Positions 42,776 through 51,858 of a stretch of 64,000 bases of DNA are shown one piece after another. The translations under genes and the position numbers were made by a program. Source of the stretch: PALSA-505 sp036267135 (GTDB lineage: Bacteria; Actinomycetota; Actinomycetes; Streptosporangiales; Streptosporangiaceae); assembly GCA_036267135.1 (NCBI GenBank), contig DATAWQ010000160.1, positions 1-64,000 on the forward strand, given 5' to 3'. How positions within the stretch are numbered: position 1 is the stretch's first letter; each line of letters begins with the position of its first letter. Under the pieces are notes generated by a model. It did no database searches and had not been told where the DNA came from. It saw only the letters and a list, made by a program, of their open reading frames with translations.

Positions 42776-45085
42776 ATGGCTGACCGCCCCGACCCGCTGC
42801 TGAGCCCGCCGCCCGCCTTCACCGGGCCGGCGGCCCAGGAAATCCTCCGCGATGGCTTCGCGCTCGACGCGTCGCTCACCCCGCTGGCCGGGGAGCGGGA
42901 CCAGAACTTCCGCGCCGACACCGCCGACGGCCGCCGCTTCCTGCTCAAGATCTCCAACCCCGCGGACGGCCGGGACATCGTCGGCATGCAGACCGCGGCG
43001 CTGGAGCACATTGGGCGCGCCGACCCGGAGTTGCCGGTCATGCGCACTCTGCCCGCGGCCAGCGGCGAGCCGTGGATCGAGGTGACCGGGCCGGACGGCC
43101 GGGCCTGCCCGGTGCGGCTGTTCAGCTTCCTGCCCGGCGCCCGGGCCGAGGCGCCCGCCCTCACCCTCCCGGCCATCCGGTCCTACGGGCAGACCGCCGC
43201 CCGCCTGGGCCGGGCGCTGCGGGGCTTCTTCCACCCCGCCGCCGACTACGAGATCCTGTGGGATCTCACCCACGCGCTCAAGCTCCGCCCGCTCACCGGC
43301 CACCTGCCCACCCCCGGGCGGCAGGCACAGGTGAACCGGATACTGGACCGCTTCGAGGCCAGGGTGATCCCGGCGCTGCCCGGGCTGCGGGCCCAGGTGA
43401 TCCACGCCGACATGAGCCTGGACAACGTGCTACTGGACGAGGATCTCCAGGTCAGCGGCATCGTGGACTTCGGGGACATGACCCACGCCCCGCTGGTCTT
43501 CGACCTGGCCGTCGCCATCGCCGACGTGCTGGCCGACCGGGACGACGCCGTCTGCGCGGCCGAGGCGATGATCGCCGGCTACACCTCGGTGACGCCGCTG
43601 GAGGATGAGGAGGCCGCGATCCTGGCCGACCTGGTGGCGGCCAGGCTGGCCATGTCGGTCACGGTCATCGCCTGGCGGCGCGGGCTGTACCCGGACCACT
43701 CCGGCTACAGCGGCACCGGCAAGTCCCTGTTCCTCGACGCGATCGAGGCGGCCGGCGCCGACGCGCTCACCGAGCGGTTCCGCGACGCCGGCCTCGGCCT
43801 GCCCTACCGGCGGGCCGGGTCCGCCGGCCTGCTGGCCCGCCGGCGCCGCGTGCTGCCCCGCTCGCCGCTGTTCTACGACCAGCCGCTGCACCTGGTCCGT
43901 GGCGAAGGCGTCTGGCTGTTCGACGCCGGCGGGCGCCGCTACCTCGACTGCTACAACAACGTGCCGGTGACCGGGCACGGCCACCCCAGGGTGGCGCAGG
44001 CGATCATCGCCCAGCAACGGCTGCTGGCCACGCACAACCGCTACCTGCACGAGGCGATTGTCGATCTAACTGAACGGTGCCAAGCGACCCTCCCAGCGTC
44101 GCTGGACGCCGTGCTCCTGGTGAATTCCGGCAGCGAGGCCAACGACCTGGCCTGGCGGATCGCCCGCGCCGCCACCGGGCGGTCCGGCGCCGTCGTCACC
44201 ACCAACGCCTACCACGGGGTGACCGAGGCCACCCACGCGCTGTCCCCGGAGGAGTGGGCCGACGGCGAGCACCCGGGCCACGTGGCCGTCGTGCCGGCCC
44301 CCGACGGCTACCGCGGCCGGTACCGGCGGGAGAGCGACGGCTGGGCGGAGCGGTACGCCGCTCATGTGGACGAGGCGGCCGCGTCGCTCGGCCGCCAGGG
44401 GCTGGCCGCGATGTACGCCGACTCGGCCGCCACCGCCGACGGCGTCCTGCTGCCCCCGCCCGGCTACCTGCGCGAGGCCGCCCGCCGGGTGCGTGCCCTC
44501 GGCGGCCTGTTCGTCGCCGACGAGGTGCAGTCGGGGCACGGCCGGTGCGGCGCGCACCTGTGGCGGTTCCAGGCCGCCGGGCTCGAACCCGACCTGGTCG
44601 TGACCGGCAAGCCGATGGGCAACGGGTTCCCGGTCGCGGCCCTGGCCACCCGGTCGGAGTTGCTGGCCGCGATCCCGGAGCGCACCGAGGTGTTCAGCAC
44701 GTTCGGCGGCAACCCGGTCGCCTGCGCGGCGGCGCTGGCCGTGCTGGACGTCATCGAGGACGAGGACCTGGTGGCCAACGCGGCCAGGACGGGCGGCTAC
44801 CTGCGCCAGGGCCTGGCCAAGCTGGCCGAGGCACACCCGGCCATCGGCGATGTCAGGGGTGAGGGGCTGCTGACCGGCGTCGAACTGGTCGAGGACCGGG
44901 CTGCCCGCACACCCGCGCCCGCCCTGGCCCGCGCGGTCACCGAGGCCATGCGTGCCCGCGGCGTGCTGCTCGGTGCCACCGGCCCGGCCGGGAACGTGCT
45001 GAAGATCCGGCCGCCGCTGGTCTTCGGCCGCGAGCACGCCGACCTGCTGCTGTCCACGCTGGACGACGTGCTCGCGGCCCCGTGA
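42776..45085 (+). CDS. fused small-molecule kinase and PLP phospho-lyase (class III aminotransferase fold)
   Basis: 769 aa from the ATG at 42776. Residues 1-345 form an APH-like kinase with VIHADMSLDNVLLDE and IVDFGDMTHAPLVFDLA. Residues 375-769 form a class III aminotransferase-fold domain with YLDCYNNVPVTGHGHP, LLVNSGSEANDLAWRIA, FVADEVQSGHGR and the PLP lysine near 612 in VTGKPMGNGFPVAAL. GKPMGNG marks the phospho-lyase subgroup (ethanolamine-phosphate and phosphohydroxylysine lyases) rather than transaminases. In vertebrates hydroxylysine kinase and its phospho-lyase are separate proteins; here one chain could phosphorylate an amino alcohol and eliminate phosphate. The substrate is unproven. 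Confidence 0.85.
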   Translation: MADRPDPLLSPPPAFTGPAAQEILRDGFALDASLTPLAGERDQNFRADTADGRRFLLKISNPADGRDIVGMQTAALEHIGRADPELPVMRTLPAASGEPWIEVTGPDGRACPVRLFSFLPGARAEAPALTLPAIRSYGQTAARLGRALRGFFHPAADYEILWDLTHALKLRPLTGHLPTPGRQAQVNRILDRFEARVIPALPGLRAQVIHADMSLDNVLLDEDLQVSGIVDFGDMTHAPLVFDLAVAIADVLADRDDAVCAAEAMIAGYTSVTPLEDEEAAILADLVAARLAMSVTVIAWRRGLYPDHSGYSGTGKSLFLDAIEAAGADALTERFRDAGLGLPYRRAGSAGLLARRRRVLPRSPLFYDQPLHLVRGEGVWLFDAGGRRYLDCYNNVPVTGHGHPRVAQAIIAQQRLLATHNRYLHEAIVDLTERCQATLPASLDAVLLVNSGSEANDLAWRIARAATGRSGAVVTTNAYHGVTEATHALSPEEWADGEHPGHVAVVPAPDGYRGRYRRESDGWAERYAAHVDEAAASLGRQGLAAMYADSAATADGVLLPPPGYLREAARRVRALGGLFVADEVQSGHGRCGAHLWRFQAAGLEPDLVVTGKPMGNGFPVAALATRSELLAAIPERTEVFSTFGGNPVACAAALAVLDVIEDEDLVANAARTGGYLRQGLAKLAEAHPAIGDVRGEGLLTGVELVEDRAARTPAPALARAVTEAMRARGVLLGATGPAGNVLKIRPPLVFGREHADLLLSTLDDVLAAP

Positions 45086-45107
45086 GTGCTGGTCAGCCTT
45101 ACGGGGC
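45077..45107. terminator. shared hairpin over both stop codons of convergent genes
   Basis: GCCCCGT (45077-45083) pairs with ACGGGGC (45101-45107), spanning the stop of the kinase/phospho-lyase gene and of the S53 protease. An alternative stem uses GGGGC and GCCCC just beyond. Confidence 0.5.
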
Positions 45108-46343
45108 GGTGAATGCCCCGGTGCCGTCGGGGGAGCCCCAGCCGGTCGGGCCGTCGTAACCGGTTCCCGCCTTGCACAGGTAGGAGCCGCAACTGCCGTT
45201 GCTGCCGCTGGTGATGTCGTACAGGTCGCCGGTGTTGGCGTACGGGTACGACGCTGGGTTGGTGCCGGCCGCCGGGGTGCCGGCCAGCGCGAAGGTGGAA
45301 GCGAGGATCGGCGACGACTCGCTGGTGCCGCCGACTTCGAGCCAGCCGTCCTCGTCGTAGGTGTCGTAGATGGCCGCACCGGTGTTCGGGTTGGCGTCGG
45401 CGGCGACGTCGTTGTCGGTCCGCTTGCTGCACCCGGAGTCGGTCTGCCAGGTCGGCTTGGGCTCGTACTTCGAGCAGCCCGAGCCGGTGCCGTTCCACAC
45501 CGTCTCGGTGTAGCCGCGGGTGGTGCCCGAGGCCTTGGTCAGCGTGGTGCCGCCGGCCGCGACCACGTCCTGTGAGGCCGCGGGGTAGCTGACGCCGTAG
45601 CCGCTGTCACCCGCGGAGGCCACCACGGCCACACCCGGGTGGTTGAAGTACTTGTCCTTGGCGGTGGCCTCGTTGGAGGTCTCGCTGACGCCCCAGGAGT
45701 TGGAGACGAAGTCGGCGCCGAGACTGACGGCGGCGTCGTCGCCGGTGCCCAGGTCGGCCACGGTCTGGTTCTTGGCCTCCACCGCGATGATCTTGCAGTT
45801 CGGGCAGATCGCCGACGCCATGTCGACGTCCAGCGACTCCTCGGTGGCCCAGCCCGTGTCACCCGAAGCCTTGGGCAGCGGGCTGGTCTGGCCGTTCTGG
45901 TTGACCACGGTCAGGCAGCCGGCTCCGGTGGAACTGTTGCAGGCCGGCTCGCCCCAGGCCTTCCGGTAGGTGGCCAGGTCGGACTTGACGTTGGGGTCGT
46001 TGAAGGCCTCGATCACGGCGACCGTCTCGCCGGTGCCCGCGCTGGAGGATGGCAGGTTGTAGGCGGTCTGGAAGTTGGACGGCCCGTAGCCGTCGCCGGT
46101 GGGTGCCTTGTCGCGGAAGAAGGCCGTGTCGTGCTGGACGATGCCGTTGCGGATCAGCGCCATGCAGGATGCGTACACGGTGCTCTGGGTGGCGGCGCAG
46201 GCCCGGTGATAATCGGGCGCGGGCCGGGTGGATGCCTGGGCGGCGGTGGCCGCCGTGGCCGAACCTGCGACGACCGCGAGGGTGGCGGCGGCGGCGAAGG
46301 CCGCGCGCAGCCCCCTAGGCCGTGCGGACAGTGAGGACAACAC
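45099..46343 (-). CDS. secreted sedolisin-type (S53) peptidase
   Basis: 414 aa from the GTG at 46343 (TTG at 46340 is an equal alternative; AAGGGAG lies upstream of both). A signal peptide (about 9-35, LRAAFAAAATLAVVAGSATA) precedes the catalytic domain. The catalytic Glu and Asp are in TGWATEESLDVDMASAI, then FVSNSWG, and the Ser is in VGGTSESSPILAST. A C-terminal GTGYDGPTGWGSPDGTGAF fits the calcium site. S53 enzymes are acid-active endopeptidases; this one lacks a long propeptide, so its processing is unclear. Several Cys suggest extracellular disulphides. Confidence 0.87.
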   Translation of the reverse strand: MLSSLSARPRGLRAAFAAAATLAVVAGSATAATAAQASTRPAPDYHRACAATQSTVYASCMALIRNGIVQHDTAFFRDKAPTGDGYGPSNFQTAYNLPSSSAGTGETVAVIEAFNDPNVKSDLATYRKAWGEPACNSSTGAGCLTVVNQNGQTSPLPKASGDTGWATEESLDVDMASAICPNCKIIAVEAKNQTVADLGTGDDAAVSLGADFVSNSWGVSETSNEATAKDKYFNHPGVAVVASAGDSGYGVSYPAASQDVVAAGGTTLTKASGTTRGYTETVWNGTGSGCSKYEPKPTWQTDSGCSKRTDNDVAADANPNTGAAIYDTYDEDGWLEVGGTSESSPILASTFALAGTPAAGTNPASYPYANTGDLYDITSGSNGSCGSYLCKAGTGYDGPTGWGSPDGTGAFTAP

Positions 46344-46670
46344 CTGCTCCCTTCGGGGGATGGAGGCCTGCCGCCACTGTCGGAGCATGGATCGTGATCG
46401 CCCATGGGGTCACTGGCCATTGTGTGGCCAGTGCCGTGTCGCAGCCAGGCCCTGGAGCACGGATAGAACTCTCTTGCGCGGATAGTACTGAGGGTACAAA
46501 TTCTTCGTCAATATCCTGGTAATTCAGAAAGATGGCTTTTTGGTAAAGTAAAAAGCGCGTAATTTTCCGTTATGCCGGACTTGTCGGGATTGATGGCACG
46601 GGGTGGCGGCGCAGCGCAACCGGGCTTACCGGAGCTGACGGCCTGGTGGATTGCGCAGCTGCGGCCCGGC
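46344..46670. other. 327-bp AT-rich intergenic region
   Basis: Between the RodZ-like gene and the S53 protease, both on the minus strand. Positions 46480-46570 are strikingly AT-rich and hold GTAC-TGAGG-GTAC and the hairpin GCTTTTT-N8-AAAAAGC (46535-46556). It probably carries the protease promoter and the end of the upstream transcript. No gene is seen. Confidence 0.55.
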
Positions 46671-48041
46671 TCAGTCGTTGCCCTTGATCGCGATGTTGTA
46701 GACCTTGGCCTGGTAGGTGCCGGCCGCGTCCTGCGGCAGGTTGGTGAACCAGACCAGCACGTACCGCGCGCTCACCGCCTTCGGCAACCGCAGCCGCACC
46801 ACGCCGCCGGCGTTGTTCGCGTGCGCGACCGGCTTCAGCGCCGCCAGCGAGGACGACGAACCGGCCCGCAGTTGCACGTCGGCGCCCGGGGTGCTGGCCA
46901 GGGTGATCACGGCGCTGCTGATCGTCGCCGTCCGGCCCATGTTCAGCAGCAGCCCGGTGCCGGTCTGCAGGTTGCCGAAGTGGCTCGTGCTGTACCAATC
47001 GGTCGCCCAGCCGGTGGACGAACTGTGGTCGATGGCCTGCGCGGCCTCCTGCTGGTTGTCACCCTGCCCGGCTCCTGAGGGGCCGAATGCTTCGGCGCTG
47101 GCCGGTTTCAGCGCCACCGGTGCGGGCGTGGACGGCGGGGCCGAGCTGGGGGTCTGGCTGGGGGTGGCCGATGCATGGGCGCTGGCGCCGCCGGTCTTGG
47201 GGTGCGTGCCCTGGCTGGCGGTGGCGCCGGCACTCGGTTTGGCCGGCGAGCCGGAAGAGAACACGTTGGTCAGCAGGTAGGCCAGCAGGCCGATGACCAC
47301 CAGCGCGGCCACCGCGAAGATGGCGAGGCGGTTCTCCCGGCGGGGTGGCGGCTTGCCGCCCGCGACCGTGAAGGCCGGCCTGACACCGTTCGGCTCGGTG
47401 ATCTCGGCCGGGTCCTCGGGCGCCGAGTCGAACACGCTGGAGATCCAGGAGGCACCCCGCTCACGGTCACGGGCCGGCGGCCGTGGCGGAGGCTGGCGGT
47501 CCCCTCGCGGGACCTGGCGCGGCCTCGGCGGGCGGCTCACTGGCGGCGGGGCCGGCACTGGCTCGGCCTCGCTGGGATCGCGCGGGGCCTGGTCCACGGC
47601 GTCGAATACGCTCGGCGCCGGATAGGCGGGGTCGGGCCGGCTGGGCGGCGGCCGGTGGGTGGGCGCGAACACGCTGGGCGCGCTGGCCTGGGTCGGCGGG
47701 GAAGCGGGGTCGAACACGCTCGGCGCGTGGCCGGCCGGGTCTGGTTCACCCGGCGGCTGGGATACGCGCACGTTGCTCCAGGCCTCGGCGGCCGGGTCGA
47801 GCCCGTTGAGAACCCCGTTGATCTCGTCGTATTCCTGGATCAGCGGAACCGGGTCGGCGCCGATGGCGCGGGCCATGGCCCGGATGTGACCACGGGCGTA
47901 GAAATCGCCGCCACAGCCGGAGTAGTCGTCCTCCTCGATCCCCCTGATGATGGTTTCCCTGATGCGGGTCTGGTGGCTGAGCTGGGGTACGGACAGGCCC
48001 GCCTGGCGACGTGCCTCCGCCAACGTCTCGCCGATGCTCAC
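46671..48041 (-). CDS. RodZ-like HTH membrane protein with discoidin-like outer domain
   Basis: 456 aa from the GTG at 48041; GGAGG lies upstream. The N-terminal XRE/HTH_25 domain starts SIGETLAEARRQAGLSVPQL and ends near DFYARGHIRAMARAIGADP, as in RodZ. A long Pro/Ala/Asp-rich cytoplasmic linker with three or four repeats of (A)PSVFD/AP follows. Then come one transmembrane helix (LAIFAVAALVVIGLLAYLLT) and an outer beta domain resembling galactose-binding/F5-8 type modules (STGWATDWYSTSHFGNL). RodZ links MreB to wall synthesis; a cell-shape or wall role is likely but not shown here. Confidence 0.85.
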   Translation of the reverse strand: MSIGETLAEARRQAGLSVPQLSHQTRIRETIIRGIEEDDYSGCGGDFYARGHIRAMARAIGADPVPLIQEYDEINGVLNGLDPAAEAWSNVRVSQPPGEPDPAGHAPSVFDPASPPTQASAPSVFAPTHRPPPSRPDPAYPAPSVFDAVDQAPRDPSEAEPVPAPPPVSRPPRPRQVPRGDRQPPPRPPARDRERGASWISSVFDSAPEDPAEITEPNGVRPAFTVAGGKPPPRRENRLAIFAVAALVVIGLLAYLLTNVFSSGSPAKPSAGATASQGTHPKTGGASAHASATPSQTPSSAPPSTPAPVALKPASAEAFGPSGAGQGDNQQEAAQAIDHSSSTGWATDWYSTSHFGNLQTGTGLLLNMGRTATISSAVITLASTPGADVQLRAGSSSSLAALKPVAHANNAGGVVRLRLPKAVSARYVLVWFTNLPQDAAGTYQAKVYNIAIKGND

Positions 48042-48182
48042 CGAATGCACTTCCTCCGCGCGCGCCCTGGCGGCCCGCGCAATTTGCCGGGTTGTGCTAC
48101 CCAACCAGGGTAGGGGGCATGCGGGTCCGCGGCCAGGCAGTCGCCCGCGTGGCTGCCCGCGGCGTGTGGCCGGGGCAAGGGC

Positions 48183-48188
48183 TACGAT
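48183..48188 (+). promoter_or_regulatory. -10 box of leaderless promoter for the ABC exporter
   Basis: TACGAT followed by 7 nt and the GTG at 48196. This favours the GTG over the ATG at 48187, which lies inside the box. Confidence 0.5.
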
Positions 48189-48195
48189 GTGCCCG

Positions 48196-49155
48196 GTGAG
48201 CACGGCGCCGGACGCGGTCATCCATACCGAGGAGCTGACCAAGGTCTACCCCGGAACCGACTTCGCCGCGGTCGACCACCTCAACCTCGACATCAAGGCC
48301 GGCGAAATTTTCGGCCTGCTCGGGCCCAACGGCGCGGGCAAGACGACCACGGCCGGCATGCTGACCACTCGGGTCGTGCCGACCTCGGGGCGCGGGTTCA
48401 TCGCGGGCGTTGACGTGGCGGCCCACCCGGCGCTGGCCAAACAGCTCAGCGGGATCGTGTCCCAGCAGAACACGCTGGACCGCCAGCTCACCGTGTGGGA
48501 GAACCTGTACTTCCACGGCCGCCTGTTCGGCATCGGCGGCAAAGAGTCCCGCCGGATCGCCGACTCCCTCCTTGACCAGTTCCAGCTCTCCAAGTGGGCC
48601 AAGGCGTCGGTGTACGCGCTGTCCGGCGGGATGGCGCAGCGGCTCATGGTGGCCAGAGCCATCTTCCACCGGCCCTCCGTGCTGTTCCTGGACGAGCCGA
48701 CGGCCGGGCTCGACCCGCAGAGCAGGCTCGCGCTGTGGGACCTGCTGGGCGAGCTGCACGGCGAGGGCCAGACGATCCTGCTCACCACGCACTACATGGA
48801 GGAGGCCGACCGGCTGTGCGAGCGGGTGGCCGTCATGGACCACGGCAAGATTCTGGCCCTGGACACCCCGGCCGCGCTCAAGCAGAGCCTGGGCGCGGAC
48901 ACGGTGGTGACCGTGAAGACCGCCGGTGACCTTGGCAAGCTCGCCGAGCTGCTCAGCCAGGACATCGACGGCGTCACCAGGACCCGGCCGGTGGACGGCG
49001 GGCTCGAACTGCACATGCAGGGCACGCAACGGCTGATCCCGCGGGTGGTGATGTCGGCCGAACGCGGCGGGTTCGACCTGATGGACGTGTCGGTGGCCGA
49101 GCCGACCCTGGAGACCGTGTTCATCAACCTCACCGGCAAGGAGCTGCGGGACTGA
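48196..49155 (+). CDS. ABC-2 type exporter ATPase subunit (DrrA-like)
   Basis: 319 aa from the GTG at 48196. Walker A is LLGPNGAGKTTTAG, the Q-loop is in GIVSQQNTLDRQLTV, the signature LSGGMAQRLMVARA, Walker B VLFLDEPTAGLDPQ, and the H-loop LLTTHYMEEADR. The C-terminal extension ending in AEPTLETVFINLTGKELRD is typical of DrrA-type exporter ATPases. It pairs with the permease whose ATG overlaps its stop by one base. Substrates are probably hydrophobic compounds or lipids; the exact one is unknown. Confidence 0.93.
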   Translation: MSTAPDAVIHTEELTKVYPGTDFAAVDHLNLDIKAGEIFGLLGPNGAGKTTTAGMLTTRVVPTSGRGFIAGVDVAAHPALAKQLSGIVSQQNTLDRQLTVWENLYFHGRLFGIGGKESRRIADSLLDQFQLSKWAKASVYALSGGMAQRLMVARAIFHRPSVLFLDEPTAGLDPQSRLALWDLLGELHGEGQTILLTTHYMEEADRLCERVAVMDHGKILALDTPAALKQSLGADTVVTVKTAGDLGKLAELLSQDIDGVTRTRPVDGGLELHMQGTQRLIPRVVMSAERGGFDLMDVSVAEPTLETVFINLTGKELRD

Positions 49156-50036
49156 TGGCCACGTCGGTAACCCCCCAGGCGCCGTCCCGGCGGATCGGCG
49201 GCGGCCCGACCCGGTCGGTCGCGGCGGCTAGCTGGACCGCGCTGGGCGCGCTGATGCTGCGCGACGTCGTGGTGCTGCGCAAGCACCTGTGGGAATTCGT
49301 GCTGCGCACGATCATCCAGCCGGTCCTGCTCTGCTTCGTGTTCCTGTACGTGTTCCCGAAGATCGGGCAGGGCATCGGCGGGCACGGCCCGGCGGAGGAG
49401 TCGGCGTTCGCGACCGTGCTGGTGCCCGGCGTGGTCGGCATCTCGGTGATGTTCCAGGGCGTGCAGTCGATCGCGCTGGCCATGGCCCAGGAGTTCGGCT
49501 TCACCAGGGAGATCGAGGACCGGGTCCAGGCGCCCTGCCCGATCTGGCTGGTGGCCATGGCCAAGGTGCTGTCGGGCGCGGCGCAAGGCGTGCTGTCGGC
49601 CATCATCGTGCTGCCGATCGCCTCGGTGGTGCACGCGCCCGGGGTACACGCCCACCTGGACCTGCACTGGTGGATCATCGTGACGCTGGTGCCGATGGCC
49701 TGCATCGCCATGGGCGGCCTCGGGCTGCTGCTCGGCACCAGCTTCGAGCCGCGCAACATCGGGCTGATGTTCGGCTTCATCATCTTGCCGATCACGTTCC
49801 TGGGCGGCACGTACTACGCCTGGACCAGGCTCTCGCCGGTCACCGTCGGCGGCTGGCACTGGCTGCAGACGCTCGTGCTGATCAACCCGCTGATCTACGT
49901 CAACGAGGGCATGCGGGCCGCGTTCACCCAGGCGCCGCACATGCACCTGTACATCGTGTACCCGGTGGTCCTCGCGTTCGCCGTGATCTTCCTGGCCATC
50001 GGCCTGCGTAACTTCCGCCGCCGCGTGCTGTCCTGA
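49155..50036 (+). CDS. ABC-2 type exporter permease
   Basis: 293 aa with six membrane segments (about 45-70, 92-115, 135-165, 170-195, 205-225 and 255-280) and the ABC2_membrane layout. The first 25 residues are cytoplasmic and Arg/Ser-rich. The QEFGFTREIEDRVQAPCPIWLV loop after helix 2 is the site that contacts the ATPase in this family. It is translationally coupled to the DrrA-like subunit. It forms a two-gene exporter with no visible regulator. Confidence 0.92.
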   Translation: MATSVTPQAPSRRIGGGPTRSVAAASWTALGALMLRDVVVLRKHLWEFVLRTIIQPVLLCFVFLYVFPKIGQGIGGHGPAEESAFATVLVPGVVGISVMFQGVQSIALAMAQEFGFTREIEDRVQAPCPIWLVAMAKVLSGAAQGVLSAIIVLPIASVVHAPGVHAHLDLHWWIIVTLVPMACIAMGGLGLLLGTSFEPRNIGLMFGFIILPITFLGGTYYAWTRLSPVTVGGWHWLQTLVLINPLIYVNEGMRAAFTQAPHMHLYIVYPVVLAFAVIFLAIGLRNFRRRVLS

Positions 50037-50054
50037 CCGCCCGGCCCGCCCTGG

Positions 50055-50495
50055 TTACGACGCGTCGCCGCGGGCCGCGTCGAACTCCATGGTCTGGGTC
50101 AGCCGGATGTTGTTGCCGGACGGGTCGCGGAACGAGGTGTCGATGCCGTAGGGCTGCTTGGTCGGCGGGTCGTTGAAGGCGACGCCGCGGGCCAGCAGTT
50201 CGTCGTAGCTGGCCTGGCAGTCGCCGGTCACCAGGAAGAGCGTTCCTCCGCCCCCCTTGGCCACCACGTCAGCCAGGGCCGCGCTGGTGCCGGCATCCAT
50301 CATCGGCGGCCCCGGCACCGGCATGAGCACCAGCCCGACGTCGTCCTGGCCGACCGGCCCCACCACCAGCCAGCGGAAGTTCCAGGCCTCCATGGTGACG
50401 TCGGCCCTGACCTCCCAGCCGAGCGTCTTGGTGTAGAAGCTGAGCGCCTCGTCCTGGTCGTGGACCCAGAATTGCGAGTTGGCGATCTTGATCAT
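50055..50495 (-). CDS. VOC-family (glyoxalase/dioxygenase fold) protein
   Basis: 146 aa. Paired beta-alpha-beta-beta-beta modules: NSQFWVHDQDEALSFYTKTLGWEVR and FLVTGDCQASYDELLARGVAF, ending RDPSGNNIRLTQTMEF. The family uses metal-bound small-molecule chemistry or drug sequestration; the lack of a clear His/Glu set leaves catalysis unsure. GGAGG lies before the ATG. It is downstream of an AraC gene on the same strand, a common pairing in which the regulator may control the VOC gene. Confidence 0.88.
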   Translation of the reverse strand: MIKIANSQFWVHDQDEALSFYTKTLGWEVRADVTMEAWNFRWLVVGPVGQDDVGLVLMPVPGPPMMDAGTSAALADVVAKGGGGTLFLVTGDCQASYDELLARGVAFNDPPTKQPYGIDTSFRDPSGNNIRLTQTMEFDAARGDAS

Positions 50496-50556
50496 TCGGG
50501 AGCCTCCCCGTTTTCGGGTTGCCGATTGTTCGTTCGAGAGTGTTACCGGAAGAAGC

Positions 50557-50991
50557 CTACGAACTGGCGGTCCCCGGGTCTTCTCGAAACGTGCGGTTCT
50601 GCGGCCGGGCGTAGGCGATCGCCACGCAGTGCGGAATCCGGACCAGCCTCGCGGCCGGCGGCCACGAGCGCCGGTAGGTCATCGGCGACTGGCCGAAGAC
50701 CCGGGTGAAGCTCGCCGTGAAGGACCCGACGCTGCCGGCGCCGACGGCGAAGCAGATGTCGGCGACCGGCCAGTCGGTCACCCGGAGCAGCGCGGCGGCT
50801 CGTTCCAGCCGCCGGGTCAGCAGGTACTGGTGCGGCGACTCGCCGAAGGCGCGTTTGAACTCCCGGCTGAAGTAGGCCGGTGACAGCCCCGCGGCGCTGG
50901 CCATGTCCGCTACCGTCAGCCGCTCGGCGTAGCGGGCGTCGGCCAGGTCACGGGCCCGCAGCAGATGGCGTGCGAGCGGCGGCGCGGTCAC
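50557..50991 (-). CDS. AraC-family transcriptional regulator
   Basis: 144 aa, essentially the two-HTH AraC DNA-binding domain: ADMASAAGLSPAYFSREFKRAF, then DICFAVGAGSVGSFTASFTRVFGQSPMTYR. There is no separate ligand domain, as in MarA/SoxS-sized regulators, with a C-terminal extension of about 30 residues. The GTG start at 50991 has TACCCT 6 nt upstream (50998-51003), a leaderless promoter. It probably controls the VOC gene 61 bp downstream. Confidence 0.87.
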   Translation of the reverse strand: MTAPPLARHLLRARDLADARYAERLTVADMASAAGLSPAYFSREFKRAFGESPHQYLLTRRLERAAALLRVTDWPVADICFAVGAGSVGSFTASFTRVFGQSPMTYRRSWPPAARLVRIPHCVAIAYARPQNRTFREDPGTASS

Positions 50992-51068
50992 GGGTCAAGG
51001 GTATGGGCGGCCGTCACCTCGGCCGCCGGTGGTTGCCTGGATGATCGCGGACCGGCAGGATTTCCCGG

Positions 51069-51776
51069 ATGGGGAGCGTGCGCGCAGCAGCGGAGCCGCC
51101 GCCGGACGGCCAGCCGTCCGCTGACGTCACGGCGGAGTTCGAGGCCCGCGGCGTGGAGCGGCTGAGCCTGTTCTCCGACGCGGTGATCGCCATCGCCATC
51201 ACGCTGCTCGCCATCGAACTGCCGGTGCCCAGCGGGGATACCGTGGCCACGCTGTGGGCCTCGGTGCGGCACGAGGACGGCCATTACGTGGCGTTCCTGA
51301 TCAGCTTCGCCGTGATCGCCGCGTCCTGGAGTGATCATCACGATCTGTTCCGGTGCCTGAACCGTGTCGACGCGCGGTTGCGCACACTGAACTGCGGCTG
51401 GCTGCTGATGATCATCCTCAACCCGTTCGCGACCAGGCTGCTGACCGTGCGCGGGCATCCGACGGTCGACGCGCACGCGCTGCGGTTCGGGTTCTACGCG
51501 CTGCTGCAGGTGCTCGACTCCGCGCTGATGCTGGCGATGCTGCGCCACATGCGGTCCAGACGGCAGGCGCCAGACACGCCACCGGTGGTGACAATAAAGA
51601 TCACCTACGAGACCAGTTTGCTCATGGTCAGCTTCGGGTTGTCGATACCGCTTTTGTTCGTCACGCCCTACGCCTGGGCGCTCTGGATCGTCCTGCCGCT
51701 GTCGACGCGACAGCTTCACCGGCTCCACCCGCACTTCCGCCGCCGGTTGGCCCGGGCTGGCTGGGTCCGCCGGTGA
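51069..51776 (+). CDS. TMEM175-family (DUF1211) potassium-channel-like membrane protein
   Basis: 235 aa. The signature FSD motif is at VERLSLFSDAVIAIAITLLAIEL (helix 1). Six helices span about 40-215, interrupted by a charged loop after helix 5. Bacterial TMEM175 proteins form tetrameric K+ channels with one six-helix unit per subunit, and this protein has one unit. The ATG at 51069 has CAGGAT 7 nt upstream, a weak leaderless box. A ligand or control is not evident. Confidence 0.85.
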   Translation: MGSVRAAAEPPPDGQPSADVTAEFEARGVERLSLFSDAVIAIAITLLAIELPVPSGDTVATLWASVRHEDGHYVAFLISFAVIAASWSDHHDLFRCLNRVDARLRTLNCGWLLMIILNPFATRLLTVRGHPTVDAHALRFGFYALLQVLDSALMLAMLRHMRSRRQAPDTPPVVTIKITYETSLLMVSFGLSIPLLFVTPYAWALWIVLPLSTRQLHRLHPHFRRRLARAGWVRR

Positions 51777-51810
51777 GCGGCGAAGCCGGGCCGGGTGAGG
51801 TGCTCGCGCC

Positions 51811-51858
51811 GGGCGGTGCGGCTCGGCTACCGCCGGGCGGTGCGGCTCGGCTACCGCC
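51811..51858 (+). repeat. perfect 24-bp tandem duplication
   Basis: Two identical copies of a 24-nt block starting GGGCGGTGCGGCTCGGCTAC, at 51811-51834 and 51835-51858, just at the start of the carboxyltransferase relic. Confidence 0.95.
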
